A DNA stretch of 64,000 nucleotides. It comes from Dehalococcoidia bacterium (lineage in GTDB: Bacteria > Chloroflexota > Dehalococcoidia > Lucifugimonadales > Australimonadaceae). Both the position numbers and the translations under genes were made by a program. The notes beneath the pieces are model-generated. The model ran no database searches and was not told the DNA's origin. It was given only the letters and a program-made list of their open reading frames with translations. Below are positions 16,819 to 26,418 of this stretch, piece after piece (position 1 is the stretch's first letter; each line of letters opens with the position of its first letter). Location of the stretch: the NCBI GenBank assembly GCA_022820645.1, contig JAJEFD010000013.1, forward strand, positions 383,308 to 447,307. Reading direction: 5' to 3'.

Positions 16819-17988
16819 ATGACCACGGTAGACCCCGACGCCGATATCCTGCGAGCGGCGGAGCCGGACCCCGATACGCTCGAACAGCTGGTGCTGGACG
16901 ACCCGTACCGAGCCTGGCTTGCGCGGGAGGGAGTGCAGGTCATCGAGGAGTACGCGTTCGAGGACCTTGCGAAAGTCGAACTCGGCCCGTGGGAGCGGAA
17001 GGGCGGCATGGGCGCGGCGCTCAACATCCCGTATCCCGTACTCATCAATGATGCCCAGCTCGTCGAGGTCAGGCCCGGCGGGTCGTCGGAGCCCGAGCAC
17101 CACCTCTACGAAGAGATCGTCTATATCGTCAGCGGACGCGGCGCGACGAGCGTCTGGGTCGGCGACGGCCCGAAACGGACGTTCGAGTGGAAGCAGGGCA
17201 GCCTCTTCGCCATCCCGCTCAACGCCTGGTACCAGCTCTTCAACGGCAGCGGCACGGAGCCCGCGCGCTACCTCTCCGTCACCACCGCTCCGCCAACGAT
17301 GCGCCTGTTCAAGGACGACGACTTCATCTTCAACAACGACTTCGTCTTCTCGAAGCGATTCAAAGGCGAGGACGACTTCTTCAGCGGCAACGGCACGCTG
17401 TACAAGGGACGCGTCTGGGATGCCAGCTTCATCCCGAACGTGCCGGACATGCCGCTCTACTCGTGGGTGGAGCGCGGCGCAGGCGGCATCAACGCGCTGT
17501 TCGAGATGGCCGGCAACGCGATGAAGGGCCACGTCTCCGAGTTCCCGGTCGGTACGTACAAGAAAGGGCACCGCCACGGACCGGGCGCGCACCTGCTCAT
17601 CCTCAGCGGGGACGCGGGCTACTCGCTCCTCTGGCATGAGGAGGACATGTCCGACATGGTGAAGGCGGACTGGCAGTTCGGCTCGATGGTCGTGGTGCCG
17701 AGCGACGCCTGCTATCACCAGCATTTCAACACCGGCACGCGGCGGGCGCGCTACATGGCGCTCGGCTACGGCTCCGGCGGCACCGCGGCAGGACTGCACA
17801 CGCCGTTCGCAGGCTCCGGCCTTGGCGACGTGAGCCAGAAGCAAGGCGGCATGCAGGTGGAGTACGAGGACGAGAACCCGCTGGTGCTCGACCTGTTCGA
17901 GGAGGAGTGCTTGAAGCGCGGCGCGAGGCCGGACATGCGGCGCTACTTCCCCGGCAGAACCGAGTTCAAGGTGCAGTTGCCGGAGTAA
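16819..17988 (+). CDS. Double-cupin protein (bicupin)
   Basis: 389 residues with two cupin beta-barrels. The N-terminal one (about 85-175) has PEHHLYEEIVYIVSGRG and a weak second motif. The C-terminal one (about 235-340) has the metal-type GHRHGPGAHLLILSG and VPSDACYHQHFNTG, giving candidate ligands at the two His of HRH and at HQH. The usual motif-1 Glu is replaced in the second barrel. The architecture recalls gentisate-dioxygenase-like bicupins, but I cannot assign a substrate. The ATG at 16819 has an AGGAGG site 7 nt upstream. It is divergent from rpmH and convergent with the VOC gene. Confidence 0.85.
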   Translation: MTTVDPDADILRAAEPDPDTLEQLVLDDPYRAWLAREGVQVIEEYAFEDLAKVELGPWERKGGMGAALNIPYPVLINDAQLVEVRPGGSSEPEHHLYEEIVYIVSGRGATSVWVGDGPKRTFEWKQGSLFAIPLNAWYQLFNGSGTEPARYLSVTTAPPTMRLFKDDDFIFNNDFVFSKRFKGEDDFFSGNGTLYKGRVWDASFIPNVPDMPLYSWVERGAGGINALFEMAGNAMKGHVSEFPVGTYKKGHRHGPGAHLLILSGDAGYSLLWHEEDMSDMVKADWQFGSMVVVPSDACYHQHFNTGTRRARYMALGYGSGGTAAGLHTPFAGSGLGDVSQKQGGMQVEYEDENPLVLDLFEEECLKRGARPDMRRYFPGRTEFKVQLPE

Positions 17989-18018
17989 GCGCGACGGAAG
18001 CCGAATGACGGGACGCAG

Positions 18019-18045
18019 GACAGGCGGGCGAGCAGCCCGCCTGTC
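18019..18045. terminator. Bidirectional terminator hairpin
   Basis: GACAGGCGGGC, 5-nt loop, GCCCGCCTGTC followed by TTCTGGTCT on plus, between the convergent bicupin and VOC genes. Perfect 11-bp arms. Confidence 0.85.
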
Positions 18046-18055
18046 TTCTGGTCTG

Positions 18056-18481
18056 CTAAGCGGAGAGTTCCTCCAGCGGAGGCTCCGGCATCCCCTTGCT
18101 CCAGGTCGGGTCGCGGAGCTCGAGCCGGTTGCCGGTCGGGTCGAAGAAGTAGAGCTCGCGGCCGGTGAAGTGGCCCTGGGCCCGGTAGACGAGGCTGTCC
18201 ACCTTCACGTTCTTCTCTCGGAAGAGCTTGCACGCCTGCTCCAGCACCTCGGGCGTGACGGTGAAGGAGTGGTGCACGCCCGGCGGCGAGCCGTTCACCG
18301 GCGTCTTCTGCTCGCAGAGCAGGATGTTGGTGTCGCCGGTGCTGAAGCACGACATCGTGTTGTTGCCGAGCCGCCCCTTGTGTTCGAGGCCCAACAGGCC
18401 GCCGTAGAACTCCTCCGACTCGTCCAGGTTGTTCACCGGGATCGACCAGTGGGTCATGCCTTGCACGCCTAGTCCTGCCAT
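18056..18481 (-). CDS. VOC-family (glyoxalase/dioxygenase fold) protein
   Basis: 141-residue protein with the two beta-alpha-beta-beta-beta modules of the vicinal oxygen chelate superfamily: MTHWSIPVNNLDESEEFYGGLLGL at the start and ELYFFDPTGNRLELRDP at the end. Candidate metal residues are the N-terminal His of THWS, the HHSF histidine in the middle, and the Glu of LELR. A GAGGAG ribosome site precedes the ATG. Substrate is unknown; the convergent bicupin neighbour may hint at aromatic or sugar-acid metabolism. Confidence 0.88.
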   Translation of the reverse strand: MAGLGVQGMTHWSIPVNNLDESEEFYGGLLGLEHKGRLGNNTMSCFSTGDTNILLCEQKTPVNGSPPGVHHSFTVTPEVLEQACKLFREKNVKVDSLVYRAQGHFTGRELYFFDPTGNRLELRDPTWSKGMPEPPLEELSA

Positions 18482-18511
18482 GGTTCTCCTCCTCTCGTCG
18501 TGTGCTGCATC

Positions 18512-19501
18512 CTACGCGCTTTCGGCGCGGTAGTCGCCGTGCGTGCCGCCGGTCTTCTCGACGAGGCGCACGCCCTCGATGGTCATGCCGCGGTCGACGG
18601 CCTTGCACATGTCGTAGATCGTGAGCGCGGCGACGGAGACGGCGGTGAGCGCCTCCATCTCCACGCCGGTCTTGGCCGTCGTGCGCGCCTGCGCCGTGAT
18701 GCGGACGCGGCCCACGTCTGTGCCCGGCTCCGCCTCGAAGTCGACCGATACGTGGCTGAGCGGGACCTGGTGCGCGAGCGGGATGAGCTCCCACGTGTGC
18801 TTGGCAGCGTTGATGCCCGCGATGCGCGCCACGGTGAAGACGTCGCCCTTCTCCGCGCGTCCCTCCACGATGAGCGACAGCGTCTCAGGCAGCATCGCGA
18901 CCGCCCCTGCCGCAATGGCGGTGCGGACGGAGTCCGGCTTGTTGCCCACGTCCACCATTCGGGCGTTGCCGTGGGGGTCGATGTGGGTGAGCCCCGCCGT
19001 CCCCTGCTGCCCCCCCTGGGGTACCCTCACCCCAGCCCTCTCCCCTTGTAGGGAGAGGGGGCCAGACACCCCCTGCTCCGCCTCCTCCCGGGCGCTTCCT
19101 CCGTTCGCGGCGACCTGCATCGCCTGGACGGCGAGGCGGTCGGCTTCCTCGTTCTGCGGGTGCCCTGCGTGACCGCGCACCCACCGGAAGTCGACGTTGC
19201 GCTTCGCGGCGGCGAGGTCCAGCTGCTCCCAGAGGTCACGGTTCACGTTGCGCTTCCAGCCCTTCGTCATCGTCTTGACGAGATACTCGCTGTCCGAGTG
19301 GACGACGGCGGTTGCGCCGGGCGGCGCGGCCTCCAATCCCTTGATGGCGGCGGTGATCTCCATGCGATTGTTCGTGGTGGAGCGTTCGCCGCCGGAGAGG
19401 CGGGTCGTCTCGCCCTCATGCTCGATGACGGCGGCCCAGCCGCCGGGGCCGGGGTTGCCCGAGCAGGAGCCGTCCGTGTAGATGTCGAACGTGGAGGGCA
19501 T
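18512..19501 (-). CDS. RNase HI-MoaC fusion protein
   Basis: One uninterrupted frame of 329 codons joins two unrelated enzymes. Residues 1-135 are RNase HI with catalytic D10 (YTDGSC), E48 (NRMEIT), D70 (HSDSEY) and D121 (EEADRLA), numbered as in E. coli for the first three. Residues 171-329 are MoaC (cyclic pyranopterin monophosphate synthase), beginning [15 protein letters not shown] and ending [11 protein letters not shown]; the usual LCHP reads LAHQ. The linker (136-170) is partly encoded by a REP-type palindrome (residues 147-160, [14 protein letters not shown]). There is no stop codon in between. An in-frame GTG (codon 158, at 19030) behind a purine-rich stretch could also start MoaC alone. 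It lies 4 bp after moaA. Confidence 0.92.
   Translation of the reverse strand: MPSTFDIYTDGSCSGNPGPGGWAAVIEHEGETTRLSGGERSTTNNRMEITAAIKGLEAAPPGATAVVHSDSEYLVKTMTKGWKRNVNRDLWEQLDLAAAKRNVDFRWVRGHAGHPQNEEADRLAVQAMQVAANGGSAREEAEQGVSGPLSLQGERAGVRVPQGGQQGTAGLTHIDPHGNARMVDVGNKPDSVRTAIAAGAVAMLPETLSLIVEGRAEKGDVFTVARIAGINAAKHTWELIPLAHQVPLSHVSVDFEAEPGTDVGRVRITAQARTTAKTGVEMEALTAVSVAALTIYDMCKAVDRGMTIEGVRLVEKTGGTHGDYRAESA
19023..19063. repeat. REP-type palindromic repeat, copy 1 (inside coding sequence)
   Basis: ACCCTCACCCCAGCCCTCTCCC, spacer, GGGAGAGGGGGCC. The core forms a CCCTCTCCC/GGGAGAGGG hairpin. It matches copy 2 at 26372-26411 at about nine of ten positions and is read through in frame as the RNase HI-MoaC linker. 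Confidence 0.85.
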
Positions 19502-19505
19502 GAGG

Positions 19506-20518
<1,013 letters not shown>

Positions 20519-20522
<4 letters not shown>

Positions 20523-21136
20523 CGCGAGGCCCCTTCCGGCGCGCGTTCGCGGAGCAGATCGGCCATGCGGCGGGCGGCCTGCCCCCGGTGGCTGATGGCG
20601 TCCTTCTCGGCGGGGTCCAACTGGGCCATCGTCCTGCCGAAGCGCGGGACGAAGAAGATGGGGTCGTAGCCGAAGCCGTTGTCGCCTACTGGCGCGAAGG
20701 CTGCCTGCCCCTCGCAGGCGCCGTCGACGACCTCCTCGGAGCCGTCCGGCCTCGCGAGTACGAGCACGACGCGATAGCGGCAGGCGCGCTGCTCCTCCGA
20801 CACGTCCGCCAGCTCGTCGAGGAGCAGCTGCGTGCGGTCCGCGTCGTCCAGGCCATCGCCGCCGTATCGCGCCGAACGCACGCCGGGGCGTCCGCCGAGC
20901 GCGTCGACCTCGATGCCGGAGTCGTCCGCGAGCGAGGGCAGACCGCTGGCGGCGCAGAAGGCCCGCGCCTTGAGGCGTGCGTTCTCCTCGAACGTCTCGC
21001 CGGTCTCCTCCACGTCGAGTTCGATGCCGGCGTCAGTGGGCGTGAGCAGCGTCACGTCCGCTTCGCCGAGGATCCGGCGGAACTCGGTGACCTTATGGGC
21101 GTTGTTCGTAGCGATGAGCAGGGTCTCTCGCGCCAT
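20519..21136 (-). CDS. rdgB: XTP/dITP pyrophosphatase
   Basis: House-cleaning nucleotidase of the RdgB/HAM1 family that removes dITP and XTP. It has 205 residues with IATNNAHKVTEF at the N-terminus, the catalytic LADDSGIEVDALGGRPGVRSAR, and FGYDPIFFVP near 155; the SHRGQA motif is also present. A TAGAAT hexamer (21143-21148, minus) lies 6 nt before the ATG, so the rdgB-moaA-rnhA/moaC transcript may be leaderless. Confidence 0.96.
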
Positions 21137-21198
21137 GTCCGGATTCTACACCCCAGCCCCGAGACTCACAGGAATGGACAGGATGAGCAGAAGAAGGA

Positions 21199-21229
21199 GG
21201 CGGGCGTCAGTGGTTGCGTGACACCCGCC
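21199..21229. repeat. Imperfect palindrome related to the clpC-radA inverted repeat
   Basis: GGCGGGCGTCA, 9-nt loop, TGACACCCGCC with one mismatch. It shares the GGCGGGTGTCA half-site with the perfect repeat at 3435-3465. It could terminate the argF-der-plsY transcript. Confidence 0.5.
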
Positions 21230-21299
21230 CATTGTCCGGTCGCAGCCTCGCTGCCTAGCCTGATTCAGCCCTGAGGAGCGCCCGCTTCGGGAGAACGCG

Positions 21300-21704
21300 A
21301 TGGCTGTGTGGCCGACAGGCGGAGAGAGCGTGCGAGGCAGGATGCTGGCGGTGGCGGGAACCGGCGCAGTGACGGGCATGGTGCTGTGGGGCGTCGTAGG
21401 GGTGCGCTCGCTCGCGGGGCCGACGGCGGTGTTCGTCGTGGTGTTCCTGGGTCTTCTCGTGCTGTCGGCTGCCTGCGAGGCGTGCGAACGCTACCGGCGT
21501 CGCTACTCCTCTTCCCGCTGGCCGATGCGGCGCTCGGTGCCGCGCAGGAGGCGCACGATGTTGTCGCGGTGCATGCCGATGATGAGCGGGCCGATGATGA
21601 GCGCGAATACGAAGTGCGGGGTCGGGAGGTCGTACGCCACCATCGCCGCGACGAAGCCCGCGAATACCGCCGCAACTCCCAGGATCGAGCCCAGCGAAAC
21701 GTAG
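21300..21704 (+). CDS. Possible small membrane protein (weak)
   Basis: 134 codons. The first 70 read as two hydrophobic helices (about 15-35 and 40-60) and a CEACERYRRR basic end, with a GGGAG site 6 nt before the ATG. The remainder lies antisense to the 3' end of plsY and is low-complexity and Arg/Ser/Met-rich, as expected for a shadow frame. The N-terminal part may be genuine or a decayed remnant. No family recognised. Confidence 0.35.
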   Translation: MAVWPTGGESVRGRMLAVAGTGAVTGMVLWGVVGVRSLAGPTAVFVVVFLGLLVLSAACEACERYRRRYSSSRWPMRRSVPRRRRTMLSRCMPMMSGPMMSANTKCGVGRSYATIAATKPANTAATPRIEPSET

Positions 21705-22105
21705 CGCGTGAGCAGCACCACGGGGACAAACACGATGCCCGCGATGCCCGCCCACGGCAGCAGCGCGGACGCCGCTCCGACGCCGGTCGCGACGCCCCGT
21801 CCGCCCCGGAAGCCCGCGAATACGGGGAAGACGTGCCCCACCACCACTACTGTAGCCGTGGCCGCCTCCAGCCATGCATCGTCAGAGACGCTCGCGGCCA
21901 CCAGCACGGGCAGGACCCCCTTCGCCACGTCCAGCACGAACACGACCGCCGCCGCCTTCTTCCCGGCGGCGCGCATCACGTTCGTCATGCCCGTCTTGCC
22001 GCTGCCGACCTCCCGGACGTCGCGCCGCATCACGAGGCGCACCAGCAGGAGCCCGGGCTGCACACTGCCGAGGAGGTAGGCGGCGGGGACGAGCAGCCAC
22101 TCCAT
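21503..22105 (-). CDS. plsY: Glycerol-3-phosphate acyltransferase PlsY
   Basis: Integral membrane enzyme using acyl-phosphate to acylate glycerol 3-phosphate, the first step of phospholipid synthesis. It has 200 residues. The three PlsY motifs are AYLLGSVQPG(LL), GSGKTGMTNVMR and VFAGFRGGRGVATGVG, and there are about five transmembrane segments. The usual GSGNxGATN motif reads GSGKTGMTN. The start is 2 nt after the der stop. Confidence 0.95.
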   Translation of the reverse strand: MEWLLVPAAYLLGSVQPGLLLVRLVMRRDVREVGSGKTGMTNVMRAAGKKAAAVVFVLDVAKGVLPVLVAASVSDDAWLEAATATVVVVGHVFPVFAGFRGGRGVATGVGAASALLPWAGIAGIVFVPVVLLTRYVSLGSILGVAAVFAGFVAAMVAYDLPTPHFVFALIIGPLIIGMHRDNIVRLLRGTERRIGQREEE

Positions 22106-22107
22106 CC

Positions 22108-23568
22108 CTACTTCCTCCCTCGTGTTCCCGCGGAACGCGGGCCCCTGTTGCCCGCACGCCGCGCCCGCGCCGCAGCCTTCGAGCGGTTGTCGCCGATGAC
22201 GTGCACGCCGCCCTTGCCCCGGAACTCGATCTTGAGCGGCACGCCGTCGAAGCCGAACTGCTCGCGGATCGTGTTGGCGAGGTATCGCTCGTAGGAGAAG
22301 TGGATGCGTGCGGTGTTGTTCACGAAGAAGACGAACGTGGGCGGACGCACGGACTCCTGTTTCACGCGGTAGAGCTTGAGCGAGCCCTTCGCCGCGCTCG
22401 TGGGCGGCAGGTGGCGGGAGACGGCGTCCATCACGGCGCGGTTCAGCAGCGGGCCGTCGACCCACTGCGTCCGCTTCGCGTGGAGGTCGAACGCCATGTG
22501 GAGCGCCTCCGGCACGCCGCCGCCGTCGATGGCGGACGTGAACGCGACCGGCACGTTGGGGAGAAAGCGCATGCGGGAGCGCACGAGCCGCGTGAAGCGC
22601 CGCTCCTCCCGCCGCGGGTCGTCGTGCTCGACGAGGTCCCACTTGTTGACGACGACGAGCAGCGACTTGAACGCGTCCGCTGCCTGTCCGGCGATGTGGA
22701 GGTCCTGGTCGGTCGTGGGGTTCGTTGCGTCGAGCACGAGCAGGGCGACATCACAGCGGTGGATAGCGGCTGCGGCGCGCAGGACGCTGAACTTCTCGAT
22801 GCCGGGCTGCACCGCGCCGCGCCGCCGGATGCCGGCGGTGTCGATGAGGACGGCGGGCGCCCCCTCGAACTCGAACGGCGTGTCGAGCGCGTCGCGCGTC
22901 GTACCGGGTACGGGGCTCACGATGGAGCGTTCCTCCTGCAGGACGGCGTTCGTGAGCGCAGACTTGCCGACGTTCGGCCTGCCGATGATGGCGATGCGGG
23001 GCGTCTCCGGGTCAGGGGCATCCGCGGCGTCGTCCATCGGCACCTGCGCCATGAGGGCGTCCATGAGGTCGCCGAGGCCGCGCCGGTGCAGTGCGCTCAC
23101 CGGGACGGGCTCGCCGAGGCTGAGCGCGTAGGCGTCGGCCGCCAGGGACTCCTGGCTGGGGTTATCGGCCTTGTTGACCGCGACGACGGTCGGCTTGTGC
23201 GCCTGCCGCAACCGCTGTGCGACGTACTCGTCGGCGTAGGCGGGGCCGGTGCGGGCGTCGGTGACGAAGATGACGGCGTCCGCGCCCGCGATGGCGGCGT
23301 CGACCTGGGCGGCGATGTGCGTCTCGATCTCGGTCTCGGGCTCCGGCAGCAGTCCGCCGGTGTCGGCGAGCAGGAAGTGCCGCCCCTCGAACTCGGCGGG
23401 CGCGATCATGCGGTCGCGCGTCGTGCCGGACTCCTCGGCCACGATAGCGGAGCGCCTCCCGAGCAGCGCGTTGAACAGGCTGGACTTGCCGACGTTCGGG
23501 CGTCCGACGATGGCAACGAGCGTCGTGGCGGGCGGGGCGCCCGCCGTTGGTGCGGCGGCGTTGGTCAT
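22108..23568 (-). CDS. der: GTPase Der (EngA)
   Basis: Ribosome-assembly GTPase for the 50S subunit. It has 486 residues with two tandem G domains: GRPNVGKSSLFN near 20 and GRPNVGKSALTN near 200, each with DTxG (DTAG/DTGG) and NKxD motifs. A C-terminal KH-like domain ends in a basic tail (ARRAGNRGPRSAGTRGRK). The start at 23568 follows homology. It lies in a tight argF-der-plsY run on minus. Confidence 0.96.
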   Translation of the reverse strand: MTNAAAPTAGAPPATTLVAIVGRPNVGKSSLFNALLGRRSAIVAEESGTTRDRMIAPAEFEGRHFLLADTGGLLPEPETEIETHIAAQVDAAIAGADAVIFVTDARTGPAYADEYVAQRLRQAHKPTVVAVNKADNPSQESLAADAYALSLGEPVPVSALHRRGLGDLMDALMAQVPMDDAADAPDPETPRIAIIGRPNVGKSALTNAVLQEERSIVSPVPGTTRDALDTPFEFEGAPAVLIDTAGIRRRGAVQPGIEKFSVLRAAAAIHRCDVALLVLDATNPTTDQDLHIAGQAADAFKSLLVVVNKWDLVEHDDPRREERRFTRLVRSRMRFLPNVPVAFTSAIDGGGVPEALHMAFDLHAKRTQWVDGPLLNRAVMDAVSRHLPPTSAAKGSLKLYRVKQESVRPPTFVFFVNNTARIHFSYERYLANTIREQFGFDGVPLKIEFRGKGGVHVIGDNRSKAAARARRAGNRGPRSAGTRGRK

Positions 23569-23572
23569 GGTG

Positions 23573-24487
23573 TTACTCGCCGGATACGAGCAGGCGCAGG
23601 ACGGCCTTCTGCGCGTGCAGGCGGTTCTCGGCCTGGGTGTAGGCGACAGACTGCGGGTGCTCCAGCATCCCCGGCTCCATCTCCTCTCCATAGTGCACGG
23701 GCATGGGATGCATGACGAGCGCGCCGGGGTTGGCGAGCCCGAGCAGGCGCTCGTTCACCTGGAAGCCCTGGAACGCGGCCCGGCGCTGCGCGGACTCGGC
23801 CTCCTGCCCCATGCTCGTCCAGACGTCGGTGTAGAGCACGTCCGCGCCGTCTGCGGCCTCGTCGGGGTCGGCGGTGAGCGTGAGCGCGCCGCCGTTCGAG
23901 CGGGCCCGCAGGCGTGCAGCGTCCGCGTCGGGGAAGGCGTAGCCGTCGGGCGAGGCGACGGCGAAGTTCGCGCCGAGCGCGAGCGCGCTGAGGCCGAGAC
24001 TGAGCGCGCAGTTGTTGGCGTCGCCGATGTAGGTGACCTTCAGCCCCTCGACGCGGCCCTTACGCTGGCGGATCGTGAGCAGGTCGGCTGCCGCCTGGCA
24101 GGGGTGCTCGACGTCCGAGAGCGCGTTGACGACGGGCACGGAGGCGTTCGTGGCGAAGCGCTCCAGCGTGCTGTGGGCCATGACGCGCGCCACGATGACG
24201 GACGCCCACCGCTCGAGCACGCGGGCCACATCCTCGACCGGCTCGCGCTTGTCGAGTCCGACCTCGTCCGCACCGAGGTAGACGGCATGCCCGCCCAACT
24301 CGTAGGCGGCGATGTCGAACGAGACCTTGGTGCGGAGCGACGGCTTCTCGAAGAGCATCGCGACGGTCCGTCCCTGCAGCGGCTGGGGGCCGCCCTCCCG
24401 CTGCGACGCATAGGCGTTGCCGGTGTCGAGCAGCCAGGCGAGCTCGTCGTTGGTGACGTCGTCGATGGAGAGGAAGTCGGTGGCCAC
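23573..24487 (-). CDS. argF: Ornithine carbamoyltransferase-like protein
   Basis: Transcarbamoylase, probably making citrulline in arginine synthesis. It has 304 residues. The carbamoyl-phosphate loop is SLRTK (50-54) instead of STRTR, HPCQ is at 128-131, and the ornithine-type SMG loop is in DVWTSMGQE near 222. The active-site HCLP of ornithine carbamoyltransferases reads HPMP (260-263), closer to the aspartate enzyme's HPLP. The acceptor amine is therefore less certain. No other arg genes are adjacent; a 64-residue orphan precedes it by 4 bp. Confidence 0.85.
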   Translation of the reverse strand: MATDFLSIDDVTNDELAWLLDTGNAYASQREGGPQPLQGRTVAMLFEKPSLRTKVSFDIAAYELGGHAVYLGADEVGLDKREPVEDVARVLERWASVIVARVMAHSTLERFATNASVPVVNALSDVEHPCQAAADLLTIRQRKGRVEGLKVTYIGDANNCALSLGLSALALGANFAVASPDGYAFPDADAARLRARSNGGALTLTADPDEAADGADVLYTDVWTSMGQEAESAQRRAAFQGFQVNERLLGLANPGALVMHPMPVHYGEEMEPGMLEHPQSVAYTQAENRLHAQKAVLRLLVSGE

Positions 24488-24491
24488 AGCG

Positions 24492-24686
24492 TTACTCCTG
24501 CCGAGGTCCGTTCAGGTCGGAGATCGTCTCGACGTAGGCGTCCCATGCCTCGTCGGCGAGCACCTTTGTCGCCTGCACCTCGACGGCAGGCGCGCCCCTG
24601 CGGACGGCGTCGTGGTAGAGGAGGCTCAGCTCGTACCAGCGGAAGTAGCTCCGCTCGCGCTCGGTTTCGGGGACTATCGCAGCCAT
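24492..24686 (-). CDS. Small conserved-looking protein upstream of argF
   Basis: 64 residues, mixed charge, two predicted helices (ERSYFRWYELSLLYHDAVRRG and VEVQATKVLADEAWDAYVETI), no signal or membrane segment. It sits 4 bp before argF and so is probably co-transcribed. A TATGCT hexamer (24693-24698, minus) ends 6 nt before its ATG, suggesting leaderless transcription. Not recognised. Confidence 0.7.
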   Translation of the reverse strand: MAAIVPETERERSYFRWYELSLLYHDAVRRGAPAVEVQATKVLADEAWDAYVETISDLNGPRQE

Positions 24687-24746
24687 GGCCTAAGCATACG
24701 CCTCAGAGGGCAGGAAGGGGCGCGGTTAGCGCCGCGTGTACGAGGA

Positions 24747-25766
24747 TCAGCGGAACTGCCGGAGGAAGCGGACGTCGTTGGCGAGGAAGTGGCGGACGTC
24801 GTTGATGCCGTACTTGAGCATGGCGATCCGCTCCGGGCCCATGCCGAACGCGAAGCCGGTGTAGACGTCCGGGTCGTAGCCGGCGGCGCGCAGCACGTTC
24901 GGGTGCACCATGCCCGCGCCGAGGATCTCCAGCCAGTCGCCGCGCCACTCGATGGCCATGTCGACGCCGGGCTCGACGAACGGGAAGTAGTCGCAGCGGA
25001 AGCGGATGCGCGTCTCCGGGCCGAACATCTGGCGTGCGAACTGGAAGAGGGTGTGCTTGAGGTTGGCGAACGTGATGCCCTTGTCGACGGCGAGCCCCTC
25101 GATCTGGTGGAACTGCGACTCGTGCGTGGCGTCTGTCGCCTCGTAGCGGTAGCACTTGCCGGGGACGATGACGCGGATGGGCGGCTGGTGCGCCTCCATG
25201 ATGCGCGCCTGCATCGGCGAGGTGTGCGTACGGAGGAGCGTCGTGAAGCCGCCGTCCGGGTCCCGGTTCGCGTCGAGCCAGAAGGTATCGAACATGTCGC
25301 GGGCAGGGTGGTCCTTCGGGATATTCAGCATCTCGAAGTTGTAGCGGTCCCACTCGACCTCCGGGCCCTCGGCGACCTGGAAGCCCATGCCGCGGAAGAT
25401 GGCTTCGATCTCCCGCATCACGATGGTGGAGGGGTGGTAGCGACCGTTCGGGGCGGGCCTGCCGGGAAGTGTGACGTCTATGGCGTCCGCGCCGAGTCCC
25501 TCCGCGAGCGCGGCCTCGATCTCGGCGCGACGGTCGGCGAGCCGCTGTTCGAGGACGGTCTTCGCCTCGTTGGCGGCTGCGCCCGCGGCGCGGCGCTCAT
25601 CCGGCGGGAGCTGGGCGACGCCCCGGAGCACCTGCGTCATCCTGCCGGAGCGGCCGAGGTACTCGACGCGCCACGCTTCGAGCGCATCAGCGGAGCCGGC
25701 GCGTTCAAGCGCATCGAGGGCCGCGTCGCGTATGGCAGCGGCGTCCTGGGGTGGGGCGTCAGTCAT
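24747..25766 (-). CDS. pheS: Phenylalanyl-tRNA synthetase alpha subunit
   Basis: Class II aminoacyl-tRNA synthetase catalytic subunit. It has 339 residues: N-terminal coiled coil (about 1-90), motif 2 around YRYEATDATHESQFHQIEG, and motif 3 in GFAFGMGPERIAMLKYGI near the end. TATACT (25775-25780, minus) ends 8 nt before the ATG. Unusually, pheT is not adjacent; it lies 7.7 kb away at 33479-35869 on the same strand. Confidence 0.97.
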   Translation of the reverse strand: MTDAPPQDAAAIRDAALDALERAGSADALEAWRVEYLGRSGRMTQVLRGVAQLPPDERRAAGAAANEAKTVLEQRLADRRAEIEAALAEGLGADAIDVTLPGRPAPNGRYHPSTIVMREIEAIFRGMGFQVAEGPEVEWDRYNFEMLNIPKDHPARDMFDTFWLDANRDPDGGFTTLLRTHTSPMQARIMEAHQPPIRVIVPGKCYRYEATDATHESQFHQIEGLAVDKGITFANLKHTLFQFARQMFGPETRIRFRCDYFPFVEPGVDMAIEWRGDWLEILGAGMVHPNVLRAAGYDPDVYTGFAFGMGPERIAMLKYGINDVRHFLANDVRFLRQFR

Positions 25767-25861
25767 AGCACGCCAGTATACAGGCCTCGCTGCGTTACTC
25801 GTACCCCGCGCGGGTCCAGAGGGAATGCGGGCGTGGTATCGTCCGGCGTCGGAGGGCGTAG

Positions 25862-26290
25862 ATGCGACTGTTCACGATCGGGTATTCGAGGCGGAGCCTG
25901 GACGAGGTCATCGGGATGCTGCGCGAGCACGAGGTTCCGGCGCTGGTCGACGTGCGGATGTGGGCGAGCAGCAGGTTCAAACCGGAGTTCTCGAAGAACC
26001 GCCTGGCGGCTTCGCTCGAAGATTCCGGCATCGCGTACGTCTACCTGAGGGCGCTGGGGAACGCGGGTAAGTTCTCGGGAGCGGGCAGGGTCGTCATCAA
26101 CGATCCGGAGCAGGGCTTTCCGGCGCTCACCGGGTTGCTGGAGCGCCACGGGTCGGTTGCGATCATGTGCCTGGAGCGGGACGCGCGCGAGTGCCACCGG
26201 ATGGACGTGGCGGTCGAGATGGCGCGGCGGCTGCCAGACCTCGAGGTGACACACCTGGGGATGCCGGAGCCGTCTGCGCAACTGCTCTAG
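25862..26290 (+). CDS. DUF488-family protein
   Basis: 142 residues with the DUF488 pattern: MRLFTIGYSRRSLDEVIGML, LVDVRMWASSR, and C-terminal IMCLERDARECHR with the conserved CxE..xxCHR. These are small cytosolic proteins of unknown activity; the conserved Cys/His pair suggests a redox or metal site. It is a single gene divergent from pheS and followed by a hairpin. Confidence 0.85.
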   Translation: MRLFTIGYSRRSLDEVIGMLREHEVPALVDVRMWASSRFKPEFSKNRLAASLEDSGIAYVYLRALGNAGKFSGAGRVVINDPEQGFPALTGLLERHGSVAIMCLERDARECHRMDVAVEMARRLPDLEVTHLGMPEPSAQLL

Positions 26291-26298
26291 CGAGACGC

Positions 26299-26334
26299 AG
26301 GAGAGCCCCCGCGAGGGATCGCGAGGGCTCTCCT
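26299..26334 (+). terminator. Hairpin after the DUF488 gene
   Basis: AGGAGAGCCC and GGGCTCTCCT (10-bp arms) enclose a 16-nt loop, 8 bp after the stop. Only a short pyrimidine tail follows. Confidence 0.65.
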
Positions 26335-26371
26335 CCCAACGGGGGTTGTGCCGTCCCCTGCCCGCCGGTTC

Positions 26372-26411
26372 ACCCTCACCCTAGCCCTCTCCCCTCAAGG
26401 GAGAGGGGACC
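26372..26411. repeat. REP-type palindromic repeat, copy 2 (intergenic)
   Basis: ACCCTCACCCTAGCCCTCTCCC, short spacer, GGGAGAGGGGACC. Same element as 19023-19063, here between the DUF488 hairpin and the hsp20 stop, the usual position for such elements. Confidence 0.85.
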
Positions 26412-26418
26412 GAACAGG

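Noticed and set aside
24417-26048. 543-codon plus-strand frame across pheS and argF
   Set aside because: Antisense shadow of argF, the 64-residue gene and pheS, which have full motifs on minus.
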